This document shows, in pieces, positions 25,051 to 32,409 of a stretch of DNA of 64,000 nucleotides (positions within the stretch are counted from its first letter, which is position 1; each line of letters opens with the position of its first letter). The translations under genes were made by a program, and so were the position numbers. Location of the stretch: contig CAKSQZ010000005.1 in assembly GCA_934486895.1 (NCBI GenBank), positions 1 to 64,000 of the forward strand, read 5' to 3'. The notes beneath the pieces are model-generated. The model searched no databases, was not told where the DNA came from, and saw only the letters and a program-made list of their open reading frames with translations. Source of the DNA: an uncultured Eubacteriales bacterium (GTDB lineage: Bacteria; Bacillota; Clostridia; Oscillospirales; Acutalibacteraceae).

Positions 25051-26160
25051 ATGAGGATTTTAAAGATTTTATCGGCGGCAACCGCTGCCGCAATCATTTC
25101 CGCAGTGATTCCCTTCTCAGCTTACGCCGTTTCAAACGAACAGTATATATATAATTTTCTGACTACAAAGATCGGATTTAACACGGCTGCCGCGTGCGGC
25201 GTGCTTGCGAATATTGAGAAAGAATCCAATTTCAATCCCGATCTGAAAGAATACGGCTACACATGGGACGAGGGCTGCGGCTACGGTATCTGCCAATGGA
25301 CAAATTATCCGAGAGCCTCAGGCAAAGGCAACCGCACCGATCTTGTTAACTGGTGCAACAGTAATGGTTATAATTACAAATCGCTTGAAGGGCAGCTTCA
25401 GTTTTTAAAATATCATCTGAGCACAAGCTATCATTACAACCGTGTCACAAAGAAGCTGCTCCAGCTGCCCAACACATCTGACGGAACTTATCAGGCGGGT
25501 TACATATGGTGCTATTACTATGAGATACCGGCCGGTTACAACACGGGTGTCTCGGAGGCTCGCGGAAACTATGCGGTCAACAACTACTGGTATAAGTACA
25601 GCGGGCAGTCAAGACCCACAGGGCAATACAAAGTGACTGCCGACCCTTATCTTAATATCCGCAAAGAGCCGAATACCTCTTCGTCTGTTATAGGAAAGGT
25701 TTATCTTAACACCGTTGTCACTGTGACACAAATCTCGAATAACTGGGCTAAAATCACATACAACGGCGTTACAGGTTGGTGCAGCATGGGATATATGACG
25801 CTTGTGCAGGCGGCAACAACCACGACCACGACAAAGAAAACCACGACCACGACCACAACAAAGAAAACTACAACCACAACAACCACAACAACCACAACAA
25901 CGACAAAGGCAACTACCGCCACAACAACGACAACAACTGCTGCGACACCTGTTCTGTCGGGCGATGTCAATTCAAACGGTATTGTCAATCTTGCTGATGC
26001 CAGGCTGTTGATCAAATATATTGCAAGCGGAGAACTGCCGTTTGGGGCAAATCTTAAGAACTGCGATGTAGACCTGGACGGTGTTGTGACACTTGCCGAT
26101 GCAAGACAACTTATTATGATTATTGCCAGCAACGAAGGAGACTTGATACTGACTGTTTGA
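25051..26160 (+). CDS. Secreted lysozyme-like protein with SH3 domain and type I dockerin
   Basis: 369 residues from ATG 25051 (AAGG ten bases upstream; a TTG three codons earlier is less likely). Signal peptide 1-27 (ends FSAYAVS). Residues about 28-185 match the phage tail-lysozyme fold: AACGVLANIEKESNFNPD with a catalytic-type Glu, and GCGYGICQWTNYPR. A bacterial SH3 domain follows (TADPYLNIRKEPNTSSSVIG). A Thr/Lys linker (about 255-300) leads to a C-terminal dockerin with two Ca-binding repeats, GDVNSNGIVNLADARLLIKY and DVDLDGVVTLADARQLI. The dockerin would plug the enzyme into a cohesin scaffold; the SH3 domain probably binds peptidoglycan. A cell-wall hydrolase carrying a dockerin is unusual. 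Confidence 0.93.
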   Translation: MRILKILSAATAAAIISAVIPFSAYAVSNEQYIYNFLTTKIGFNTAAACGVLANIEKESNFNPDLKEYGYTWDEGCGYGICQWTNYPRASGKGNRTDLVNWCNSNGYNYKSLEGQLQFLKYHLSTSYHYNRVTKKLLQLPNTSDGTYQAGYIWCYYYEIPAGYNTGVSEARGNYAVNNYWYKYSGQSRPTGQYKVTADPYLNIRKEPNTSSSVIGKVYLNTVVTVTQISNNWAKITYNGVTGWCSMGYMTLVQAATTTTTTKKTTTTTTTKKTTTTTTTTTTTTTKATTATTTTTTAATPVLSGDVNSNGIVNLADARLLIKYIASGELPFGANLKNCDVDLDGVVTLADARQLIMIIASNEGDLILTV

Positions 26161-26187
26161 TATTTTTAAAAAACATTTAAAAAGTGC

Positions 26188-26216
26188 TTGATTTTTCAGT
26201 GTGAACATGATATAAT
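26188..26216 (+). promoter_or_regulatory. Promoter of rplS
   Basis: TTGATT (26188-26193), 17 bp, TATAAT (26211-26216), with transcription expected near 26223. Confidence 0.85.
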
Positions 26217-26223
26217 ATATAAG

Positions 26224-26350
26224 CTTTTGATTTCACCGAACCTATTCGGCTGGGGTCAATGCGCGGGCTTACGCCCACACATTGAAGCGGGCGGTCCTCT
26301 GTGCAATGTTGCGCACGAACGCTTGAAATATTAAATAGGAGGACAATGAA
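26224..26350 (+). promoter_or_regulatory. Ribosomal protein L19 leader RNA
   Basis: The 127-base leader holds a hairpin CAATG/CATTG enclosing GGGC/GCCC (26257-26284), preceded by an accGAA..TTCGGct hairpin and followed by the rplS ribosome site AGGAGG. Firmicutes carry an autoregulatory L19 leader in this position. I place it by position and hairpins; a covariance-model match would decide. Confidence 0.6.
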
Positions 26351-26692
26351 ATGGACATGGTCAAAAATCTGACTCAGGGTCAGCTCAAGGAGAACGCTCC
26401 TGAAGTTACCGTAGGCGCTACCGTTAAGGTATACGTTAAGATCCGCGAGGGTGAGAAATCCAGAATCCAGCTTTTCGAGGGCACGATCATTGCTGTCAAC
26501 GGAACAGGAATTGCTAAGACTTTCACTGTAAGAAAAATCGCTTACGGCGTTGGTATTGAAAGAGTTTTCCCCGTTCACTCGCCTAATGTTGAAAAGGTTG
26601 AGGTAGTCAGTTACGGTAAGGCTCGCAGAAGCAAGCTCTATTATCTGCGCGATCGCGTCGGTAAGGCTGCTAAGCTTAAGCAGAAGCTGTAA
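26351..26692 (+). CDS. rplS: 50S ribosomal protein L19
   Basis: 113 residues, normal length. Characteristic segments are GATVKVYVKIREGEKSRIQL, FEGTIIAVNGTG, TFTVRKIAYGVGIERVFP and RRSKLYYLRDRVGKAAK. The protein lies at the 30S-50S interface. It is a single-gene unit here with its own promoter, leader and terminator rather than being attached to rpsP-rimM-trmD as in many Firmicutes. Confidence 0.98.
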   Translation: MDMVKNLTQGQLKENAPEVTVGATVKVYVKIREGEKSRIQLFEGTIIAVNGTGIAKTFTVRKIAYGVGIERVFPVHSPNVEKVEVVSYGKARRSKLYYLRDRVGKAAKLKQKL

Positions 26693-26703
26693 ATCAAAAC
26701 AAA

Positions 26704-26740
26704 AACAAGCTGTATCTATTGCGGATACAGCTTGTTTTTT
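26704..26740 (+). terminator. Terminator of rplS
   Basis: AACAAGCTGTATC and GATACAGCTTGTT pair perfectly (13 bp, seven-base loop), followed by TTTT. Confidence 0.92.
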
Positions 26741-26746
26741 ATTATG

Positions 26747-26870
26747 AAAAAAGCCCCCTATAAAAGGGGCCGCCGGCCGATGGCAGGGAAGCTTCATCGA
26801 CCGGCAGAAGGGAAATATATAGATGTAACAAGACAGCAAATCAATTATGGTAGGACTTTATCCTTACCGT
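26747..26870 (-). ncRNA. Candidate small RNA downstream of the hydrogenase operon
   Basis: On the minus strand a consensus promoter (TTGCAA 26900-26905, 17 bp, TATAAT 26877-26882) would start a transcript near 26870. It runs about 124 nt to a terminator at 26747-26770 (GCCCC / GGGGGC stem then six T). Within it, GGTAAGGA pairs with TCCTACC near the 5' end, and GCCGGTCGATG pairs with CATCGGCCGGC just before the terminator. No start codon with a ribosome site and no open frame is present. Its RNA class is not recognised. It could also be a leaderless element released from hydrogenase read-through. Confidence 0.6.
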
Positions 26871-26876
26871 GATTTC

Positions 26877-26905
26877 ATTATAGCATACTGCTTTTTTATT
26901 TGCAA
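26877..26905 (-). promoter_or_regulatory. Consensus promoter of the candidate small RNA
   Basis: Minus strand: TTGCAA, 17 bp, TATAAT, located between the hydrogenase stop (26944) and the small RNA. Confidence 0.7.
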
Positions 26906-26943
26906 ATGCATTTTTTGCAATCCTGATATGTTTTTACAGCATA

Positions 26944-28371
26944 TCATATGTTGGTAACACGAATCGCGTCGGTAATCGTCTTTTCCATTGCGAGCCTGCC
27001 GTATTTATCGACATCAGCCTTATTCTTATCGCCGTGTGTGAGGCAGCCTGCGCCGCCGATACAGCCGCCTGTGCAAGCCATGCCCTCGATAAAGTTGGAA
27101 GCCGATCTGCCCTTAGACGCTTTCAAAAGCTCAATCCTGCAAGCGGCAATACCGTCACACGATACGGGCTTGAGCTCGAAATCATCGATTCCCTGCTCTT
27201 TGAGCGCCTGGGCGACAGCATCGGAAAGACCGCCGCTGCGGGCAAAAATTCTGCCGTAGTACGAAGCGTTATCAAGTGCGGTTTCAGAAAGCTCGGTGAG
27301 ATCCATATCTCTGCTGTCAAACAGCGCCTGAAGCTCCTCAAAGGTTATAACACTATCGATATACTTTGAGACCTCGGGCTTCTGGAATTCCATTTTCTTT
27401 GCCGTACACGGACCGATGAAAACGATCTTTGAATTCGGAGTTGTTTCCTTGATATATTTCGCGATCATTGCCATAGGCGAAAGATTATGCGAGATCTTAT
27501 CATTGAGCTCGGGGAAGCTCTTGTGGATATAGTCCACAAATGCAGGGCAGCAGGAGCTTGTGAGGAAGCCTTTTTCCGCAAGCTCGCGAGATTCTGAATA
27601 AGCGACCATATCTGCTCCGAGAGCTGCCTCGACGACATGGTAAAAACCGAGCTGTTTAATACCCTCGATGACCTGACCGAGCTTTGCATAGATGAACTGA
27701 CTCGAAATACTCGGAGCGACAACGGCATAAAGCTTATATTTTTTATTATCCTCGCTGCCCTTTATAAGGTCGATAACATCGAGAATGAATGACTTATCGG
27801 TGAGCGCACCCCACGGGCACTGATAAACGCAGGCGCCGCAGGAAATACACTTATCATTATCGATTTTAGCCGCGCCGTCCTCAGCCATTGAGATAGCGTT
27901 TATCTTGCAGGCGGACTCGCACGGACGCATACGGTTTGCGATAGCGGAATACGGGCAGACAGCCGCGCATCTGCCGCAGTTTACGCATTTCGATTTATCG
28001 ATATGTGCTTTCTGATGTTCATCAAAACTGATAGCATCTCTCGGGCAAACATCCTCGCAGCGGTGAGCAAGACAGCCGCGGCACGAATCTGTGACTGTGT
28101 ATCCGCCGGCGGGACATTCATCGCAAGCGATATCGATTACTTCAATGACATTCGGGTTTTTCTTATCTCCGCCCATTGCTATTTTGATACGCTCGGAGAG
28201 AATTGCACGTTCTTTATAAACGCAGCAACGCATGGTCGATTCCTTGCCGGGGATCAGCTCTTTCGGAATGTCTACAATAGACTCCTTGAGATCGCCGTTC
28301 CAGTGGTGTCTGGCAACCTCTCTTAGCACCTTATATTTTAGATGCTGTACCTTTGTGTCAAATTTTCTCAT
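26944..28371 (-). CDS. hydA2: Monomeric [FeFe]-hydrogenase (group B-like, HydA2 type)
   Basis: 475 residues. N-terminal Cys sets give several [4Fe-4S] clusters (CDECPAGGYTVTDSCRGC, then CVNCGRCAAVCP and CISCGACVYQCP). The catalytic H-cluster motifs are TSSCCPAFVDY (L1), GPCTAKKMEF (L2) and EGMACTGGCIGGAGC (L3). These variants resemble group B [FeFe]-hydrogenases rather than the electron-bifurcating type. It would couple ferredoxin oxidation to H2 formation, although some such proteins act in reverse or as sensors. It is last in an operon with ferredoxin, HydS and a SpoIIE phosphatase, an order reported in Ruminococcus albus. The symbol follows that analogy. Confidence 0.85.
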   Translation of the reverse strand: MRKFDTKVQHLKYKVLREVARHHWNGDLKESIVDIPKELIPGKESTMRCCVYKERAILSERIKIAMGGDKKNPNVIEVIDIACDECPAGGYTVTDSCRGCLAHRCEDVCPRDAISFDEHQKAHIDKSKCVNCGRCAAVCPYSAIANRMRPCESACKINAISMAEDGAAKIDNDKCISCGACVYQCPWGALTDKSFILDVIDLIKGSEDNKKYKLYAVVAPSISSQFIYAKLGQVIEGIKQLGFYHVVEAALGADMVAYSESRELAEKGFLTSSCCPAFVDYIHKSFPELNDKISHNLSPMAMIAKYIKETTPNSKIVFIGPCTAKKMEFQKPEVSKYIDSVITFEELQALFDSRDMDLTELSETALDNASYYGRIFARSGGLSDAVAQALKEQGIDDFELKPVSCDGIAACRIELLKASKGRSASNFIEGMACTGGCIGGAGCLTHGDKNKADVDKYGRLAMEKTITDAIRVTNI

Positions 28372-28392
28372 AAATTTTCCTCCTAAAAACGA

Positions 28393-29574
28393 TCAAAAAT
28401 AGCTGACCTTGATTCGTTTGCCCATCTTTTTAAGGCACTCGGTGAGTTCTTCGACCAAGCGCATTTTGATATTGAAGTTTATCGGCAGATCGGGGTTTTG
28501 ATGAGCGGGGTTGATGGCTCTGCCGACAAAGAAGTTAATATCGGTTGCTTCTTCAAACAACATCCTTGCGATTTTTGAAGCACCGTCCTGCGAGGTACTC
28601 CACTTCTCATAAAGATTGTTATCCGCAAGATAGTTCTTTGCATATTCAAGCACGCGGTTGATAGTTATAACACCTTCTGTTACAAGGTCTGCACCTTCAA
28701 GCTCCGCGATAGGCGGAATGACGGGATCGGCAAACTGCAAAGTCGGCTTCAGCGGCTTTTTAAGAAAGTCCGCCGCAATAGTTGAAGTCGAACCGCCGCA
28801 GATGATATGCTTGCCCTGCTTTCCGAAAAACAGCGACATCATTTTATGGCAGTCGTCGCGATTGGACGGAGGCCCGATGATAAGGTTCATCGGCTCTCTG
28901 CGGCGAATGCGGACGGTTACTACCGTTGCATCGTCGCCCGGTTTGCCGTCATACAGGCGGTCGCACTCATCGAGCAGAATAGCTGTCAGCGTTTTGGCGG
29001 TGAAGCCTATGCCGCTGAAAGTTTCGAGAAAGGAAACAATGTCTTCCCTTTTCCAGCCGAAATTATAAATATTTCCGACTCCGGCATGTTCAACGCCGTC
29101 CGAAAAAGCGATAAATGTATCGTTTTCCTGAATATAAAGCTCGCTTCTTGTTATTTTTTTGCCCTCGATATATGTAGCGGTCGAGGGCAGATCGCAATAC
29201 TTACCGTCCCTGAACAGCACGACGTTCGGGCTGTCGTACTGGATTATCTCAGCTTTGCGGTTTTTAACAATGCGGATAACGGTGAATGTGGAATATGCCA
29301 CATGGCGCACCGAGCAGACAGGAAGCGTCTGCACTATGGTTGCAACGGCATCCTCCAGCTTTAAGCCTGACGCGAGCATTGTGGACAATATCTTGGATGT
29401 CAGTGTTGAGAGAATACACGCTTTAACACCGCTTCCGAGTCCGTCGGCAAGCACGATGACGGTTGAATTATCATCCTGCGGGACGACCTCGACATGGTCG
29501 CCGCAAAGCTGTTCACCCTCATGGTTTATGCTCATATAGCCAATGTCGGCGCAAAGATCATTCATCATGCTCAT
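28393..29574 (-). CDS. SpoIIE-type PP2C serine phosphatase
   Basis: 393 residues. The PP2C core has STVIVLADGLGSGVKACILS (metal-binding Asp-Gly-x-Gly) and NDTFIAFSDGVEHAGVG, then DDATVVTVRIRRREP. The C-terminal 170 residues (GKQGKHIICGGSTSTIAADF) are a separate unassigned domain. Its ATG lies 17 bases inside the end of the HydS gene, with AAAGGAG in that gene, so they are translationally coupled. The likely role is to act on a partner in response to the HydS signal. Such phosphatases accompany sensory group C hydrogenases, and the substrate is unknown. Confidence 0.88.
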   Translation of the reverse strand: MSMMNDLCADIGYMSINHEGEQLCGDHVEVVPQDDNSTVIVLADGLGSGVKACILSTLTSKILSTMLASGLKLEDAVATIVQTLPVCSVRHVAYSTFTVIRIVKNRKAEIIQYDSPNVVLFRDGKYCDLPSTATYIEGKKITRSELYIQENDTFIAFSDGVEHAGVGNIYNFGWKREDIVSFLETFSGIGFTAKTLTAILLDECDRLYDGKPGDDATVVTVRIRRREPMNLIIGPPSNRDDCHKMMSLFFGKQGKHIICGGSTSTIAADFLKKPLKPTLQFADPVIPPIAELEGADLVTEGVITINRVLEYAKNYLADNNLYEKWSTSQDGASKIARMLFEEATDINFFVGRAINPAHQNPDLPINFNIKMRLVEELTECLKKMGKRIKVSYF

Positions 29575-31237
29575 GCGGCATAGACTCCTTTAACTTTGTA
29601 AGCGCGATCTTGGTCTCGGCGGCGGTTTCTCCGAGCAGAGACGCGATCTCCTGAACGATACGCATCTGCTTATCAACGACCTTATCGGCAACCTGTGCTG
29701 TTTGTGCAGCAAGCTGTTCCTTACGCTTTTTCTCATCTTCTTCCTCGGTTACATCACGGAGAATAGAGATCAGAATATGCGATGAACGGTCACAGATAAT
29801 AGTCTGCTCGAAATATTTTTTATATTCGGCATAATAATCGCGCTTTTCGTTTATGCCGATGCCGGTCTCGATAGCGTCCAAAAACGGGGTCGGATCAAGT
29901 ATTCTGATGACCTGATCGCCGAGGACATCCGACTGCGTTGCAATATGAAGCATTTTCATTGCCGCGCGGTTGACTTGCTGAACCTCAAGGTCTTCATTAA
30001 CAACGATAATACCGTTAGGTGTGTTGTTGAGGATATTATTCGAGAAGCGCTCGGATTTCTCCATGAGGTAAGGCAGGCACATGCTGATGTCCGCTTTGCC
30101 GCGGCAGACGGCGATCGCCTTGTCGCGGCAGGAATCATAACCGCACGAGCCGCAATTCAAGCAGTCCTCCGGCTTATTCTTGCCCATTTTCTTAAGAGCT
30201 TCATTTATCTCCGCTTCGCTCGGCATGACCTGCGGACAGCCGATATAAGAACGGTATTTTCTGAGGGTTTCGGGGGCGACCTCAGCGACATCGAAATCCT
30301 CATTTCCGGCATAATCGGTTATTTCTTTATAATGTCTCACCGGCGAATTACGGTATTTCTCCATGACAGGGCCGCCGATACAGCTTCCCGCGCAAGCCGA
30401 CATTTCGATAAAGCAATGGTGAACACTGCCCGACTTTATATCTTCAAGCGCGGATTTGCAGTTTTCAACACCGTCAACCGCGAGATATGTATACGATTTT
30501 TCGCTGCAATTCATTGTTTTGAGAATTCCGCCGACTGTGGGGAAAAGTCTCGCTTTGGACTGCTCACTGCTGTCCGGCACGCTATCGACGGTTATACCGG
30601 CTTCCCTGAGCATTGTGGCAAGCTCTTTGAAGGTGATAACAGCATCGACAACGCCGTTGTCGGCTTCGTCCTTCTTGGAGAGGCACGGACCGATGAAAAC
30701 TGTTTTCGCATCGGGATAGCGGCGCTTGATGTCGAGGCAATGTGCCTGCATAGGCGATACTACCGGAGCAAGATATTCCGCAAGCTCTGGATAGTATTTA
30801 CCGATAAGCAGATTAACCGAATGACAGCAGGAAGAGATGATTATATCCTGAGTGCCCTCGGATAAAATGCGATCATACTCACGCTTAACGAGAGTTGCAC
30901 CGATCGCAGTCTCTTCGACATCGGCAAAGCCGAGCTTTTTAAGAGCAACTGTCAGCGAATCGATACCGCTGCCCTCGAAATATGCGATAAACGACGGTGC
31001 AACACTTGCGATGACGGGTTTATCTCCAGAAAGCAGGACATTGACAATACCGATCTCATCCACGATCTCCTTGGCATTCTGCGGGCAAACGACAAAGCAC
31101 TGGCCGCACAGGATACATTCTTCCGGAACAATATGCGCCTGATTGCCCGAAAACTTAATCGATTTGACGGGACAATGACGAATACATTTATAGCAATTTT
31201 TACAGTTGGACTTTTTAAGCTTTAAAAACTCAGCCAT
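29558..31237 (-). CDS. hydS: Sensory [FeFe]-hydrogenase with PAS domain (HydS type)
   Basis: 559 residues from ATG 31237 (AAAGGAG seven bases upstream; the longer frame has no ribosome site). Two [4Fe-4S] clusters open it (CKNCYKCIRHCP, CILCGQCFVVCP). The H-cluster motifs are altered: SSCCHSVN (L1), GPCLSKKDEA (L2), SACAGSCIGGP (L3). A four-Cys domain CLNCGSCGYDSC follows, then a PAS domain (NNTPNGIIVVNEDLEVQQVN, about 415-530) and a coiled tail. The altered L motifs and the PAS domain match group C, putative H2-sensing hydrogenases. Output probably goes through the coupled SpoIIE phosphatase rather than a kinase. Confidence 0.88.
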   Translation of the reverse strand: MAEFLKLKKSNCKNCYKCIRHCPVKSIKFSGNQAHIVPEECILCGQCFVVCPQNAKEIVDEIGIVNVLLSGDKPVIASVAPSFIAYFEGSGIDSLTVALKKLGFADVEETAIGATLVKREYDRILSEGTQDIIISSCCHSVNLLIGKYYPELAEYLAPVVSPMQAHCLDIKRRYPDAKTVFIGPCLSKKDEADNGVVDAVITFKELATMLREAGITVDSVPDSSEQSKARLFPTVGGILKTMNCSEKSYTYLAVDGVENCKSALEDIKSGSVHHCFIEMSACAGSCIGGPVMEKYRNSPVRHYKEITDYAGNEDFDVAEVAPETLRKYRSYIGCPQVMPSEAEINEALKKMGKNKPEDCLNCGSCGYDSCRDKAIAVCRGKADISMCLPYLMEKSERFSNNILNNTPNGIIVVNEDLEVQQVNRAAMKMLHIATQSDVLGDQVIRILDPTPFLDAIETGIGINEKRDYYAEYKKYFEQTIICDRSSHILISILRDVTEEEDEKKRKEQLAAQTAQVADKVVDKQMRIVQEIASLLGETAAETKIALTKLKESMPHEHDE

Positions 31238-31315
31238 AAAGTCACTCCTTTCTTGAGTGGAAAAAACGGCGCAGTTAAACAAAGGGCAGCCCGCGGCCGC
31301 CCTTTGCAATAAGCT

Positions 31316-31558
31316 TTAATTAACTGCCGGAAGGATCTCTTTTTCAAAAAACTCCTGAACAGTCTCGGGAGATACCGAAAATTCCTTATCATCGATCGTG
31401 ACATTAACGCCGGTCTGACATTTGCCCATGCAAAATGTTCCCGAAAGTTCAACCTTATCTTTCAAATCATTATCTGCGATAAGATTCTGAAGCTGTTCGA
31501 CTACCTGGCGCGAACCTTTAAGATGGCAGGAGCTTCCGATACAAATAGTTACTTTCAT
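31316..31558 (-). CDS. Thioredoxin-like [2Fe-2S] ferredoxin
   Basis: 80 residues with the Cys pattern of NuoE/HydC-like ferredoxins: CIGSSCHLKG (Cys 6 and 11) and SGTFCMGKCQTG (Cys 43 and 47). It would carry electrons between hydrogenase-type proteins. It is the first gene of the hydrogenase operon. TATAAT at 31583-31588 on the minus strand is a plausible -10, but the -35 is weak and overlaps the terminator hairpin of the preceding gene. Confidence 0.85.
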   Translation of the reverse strand: MKVTICIGSSCHLKGSRQVVEQLQNLIADNDLKDKVELSGTFCMGKCQTGVNVTIDDKEFSVSPETVQEFFEKEILPAVN

Positions 31559-31593
31559 TGCCTATGTTCCTTTCCCTTTTTTATTATACACGA

Positions 31594-31632
31594 CGGTGTC
31601 CGCGTGCGGCAATAAACCGAACGCGGGCACCG
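31594..31632 (-). terminator. Hairpin between the adhE-phosphotransferase operon and the hydrogenase operon
   Basis: CGGTGTCCGCGT and ACGCGGGCACCG pair (one mismatch) over 15 bases. The downstream T-run is poor on the minus strand, so partial read-through into the hydrogenase operon is possible. Confidence 0.5.
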
Positions 31633-31639
31633 ATCTTTA

Positions 31640-32395
31640 TTATTCGTAATCTACGACATTAACCCAACGAAGCAGGAATTCTCTCTCGTTTTCATTGCCC
31701 TTGACCGACTGCGAAGCAGCTACGATAGGCATCCATTTCTGGACATACTGCTTTGCAGTATCGCTCTTCTTGCAGAACAGATCAAGATAATCATCAGCGA
31801 GTTTCTTGTCGCCCGAGAGGCAGAACAGAAGATATGTTCTTGCAACATCGGCGGACGCATTTCCCTGTGTTGCGTGCGACCAGTCGATGATGTACGGAAC
31901 GCCCTCTTCATTGATGATAATGTTTGAGGGGTTGAAGTCGCCGTGGCAGACCTTCTTATGCTTCGGCATACCCTCAAGGCGGGTGTGCAGTTCATAACGG
32001 GTCGTAGCGTCAAGATCGGTTTCGCTGATCTTGCGGTTCATCTTGTCCTTCAGCTTGTTAAGAAGCGGAGCTGTGCGGGAATGAACATCCATCTGAAGAT
32101 CAACAAACAGATTAAGATACTCATCTCTCTTTTCGGGGTTTTCAGCCATGAGCTGAGCGAGTGTCTTACCTCTGATGAACTCAGAGCGGATAGCCCATTT
32201 ACCGTCGATCTTCATGACTTCGAGGATCTTCGGGATATTAAGACCGGTTTCCTCAACACGAGCCTGGTTAAGTGCTTCGTTGAGAACATCGGCTTTTGAA
32301 AAATCTTCATCAAAAACCTTGATGACTGTTTCGCCGTCACGGTAGATCGTTTTCGAGGTTCTTACCGCAATGACCTTATCTGCCTGAATACTCAT
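31640..32395 (-). CDS. APH-like phosphotransferase family protein (TIGR02172-like)
   Basis: 251 residues with a compact protein-kinase-like fold: VIKVFDEDFSKADVL near the N-terminus and the catalytic HGDFNPSNIIINEEGVP then IDWSHATQGN (Brenner-type HGD and IDW). Such proteins phosphorylate small molecules, and the substrate is unknown here. It starts 14 bp after adhE, so it is in the adhE transcript, an unexplained link between fermentation and a small-molecule kinase. Resistance to an aminoglycoside is not suggested by context. AGGAGG precedes ATG 32395. Confidence 0.8.
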   Translation of the reverse strand: MSIQADKVIAVRTSKTIYRDGETVIKVFDEDFSKADVLNEALNQARVEETGLNIPKILEVMKIDGKWAIRSEFIRGKTLAQLMAENPEKRDEYLNLFVDLQMDVHSRTAPLLNKLKDKMNRKISETDLDATTRYELHTRLEGMPKHKKVCHGDFNPSNIIINEEGVPYIIDWSHATQGNASADVARTYLLFCLSGDKKLADDYLDLFCKKSDTAKQYVQKWMPIVAASQSVKGNENEREFLLRWVNVVDYE

Positions 32396-32409
32396 TTATA
32401 TAGCCCTCC

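Noticed and set aside
25820..25945. Short direct repeats (ACAACC/ACGACC) resembling a repeat array
   Set aside because: They encode the Thr/Lys linker of the dockerin protein; no spacer structure, so not CRISPR.
29945..30865. 306-codon plus-strand frame inside hydS
   Set aside because: Antisense shadow of hydS; no domain or ribosome site.
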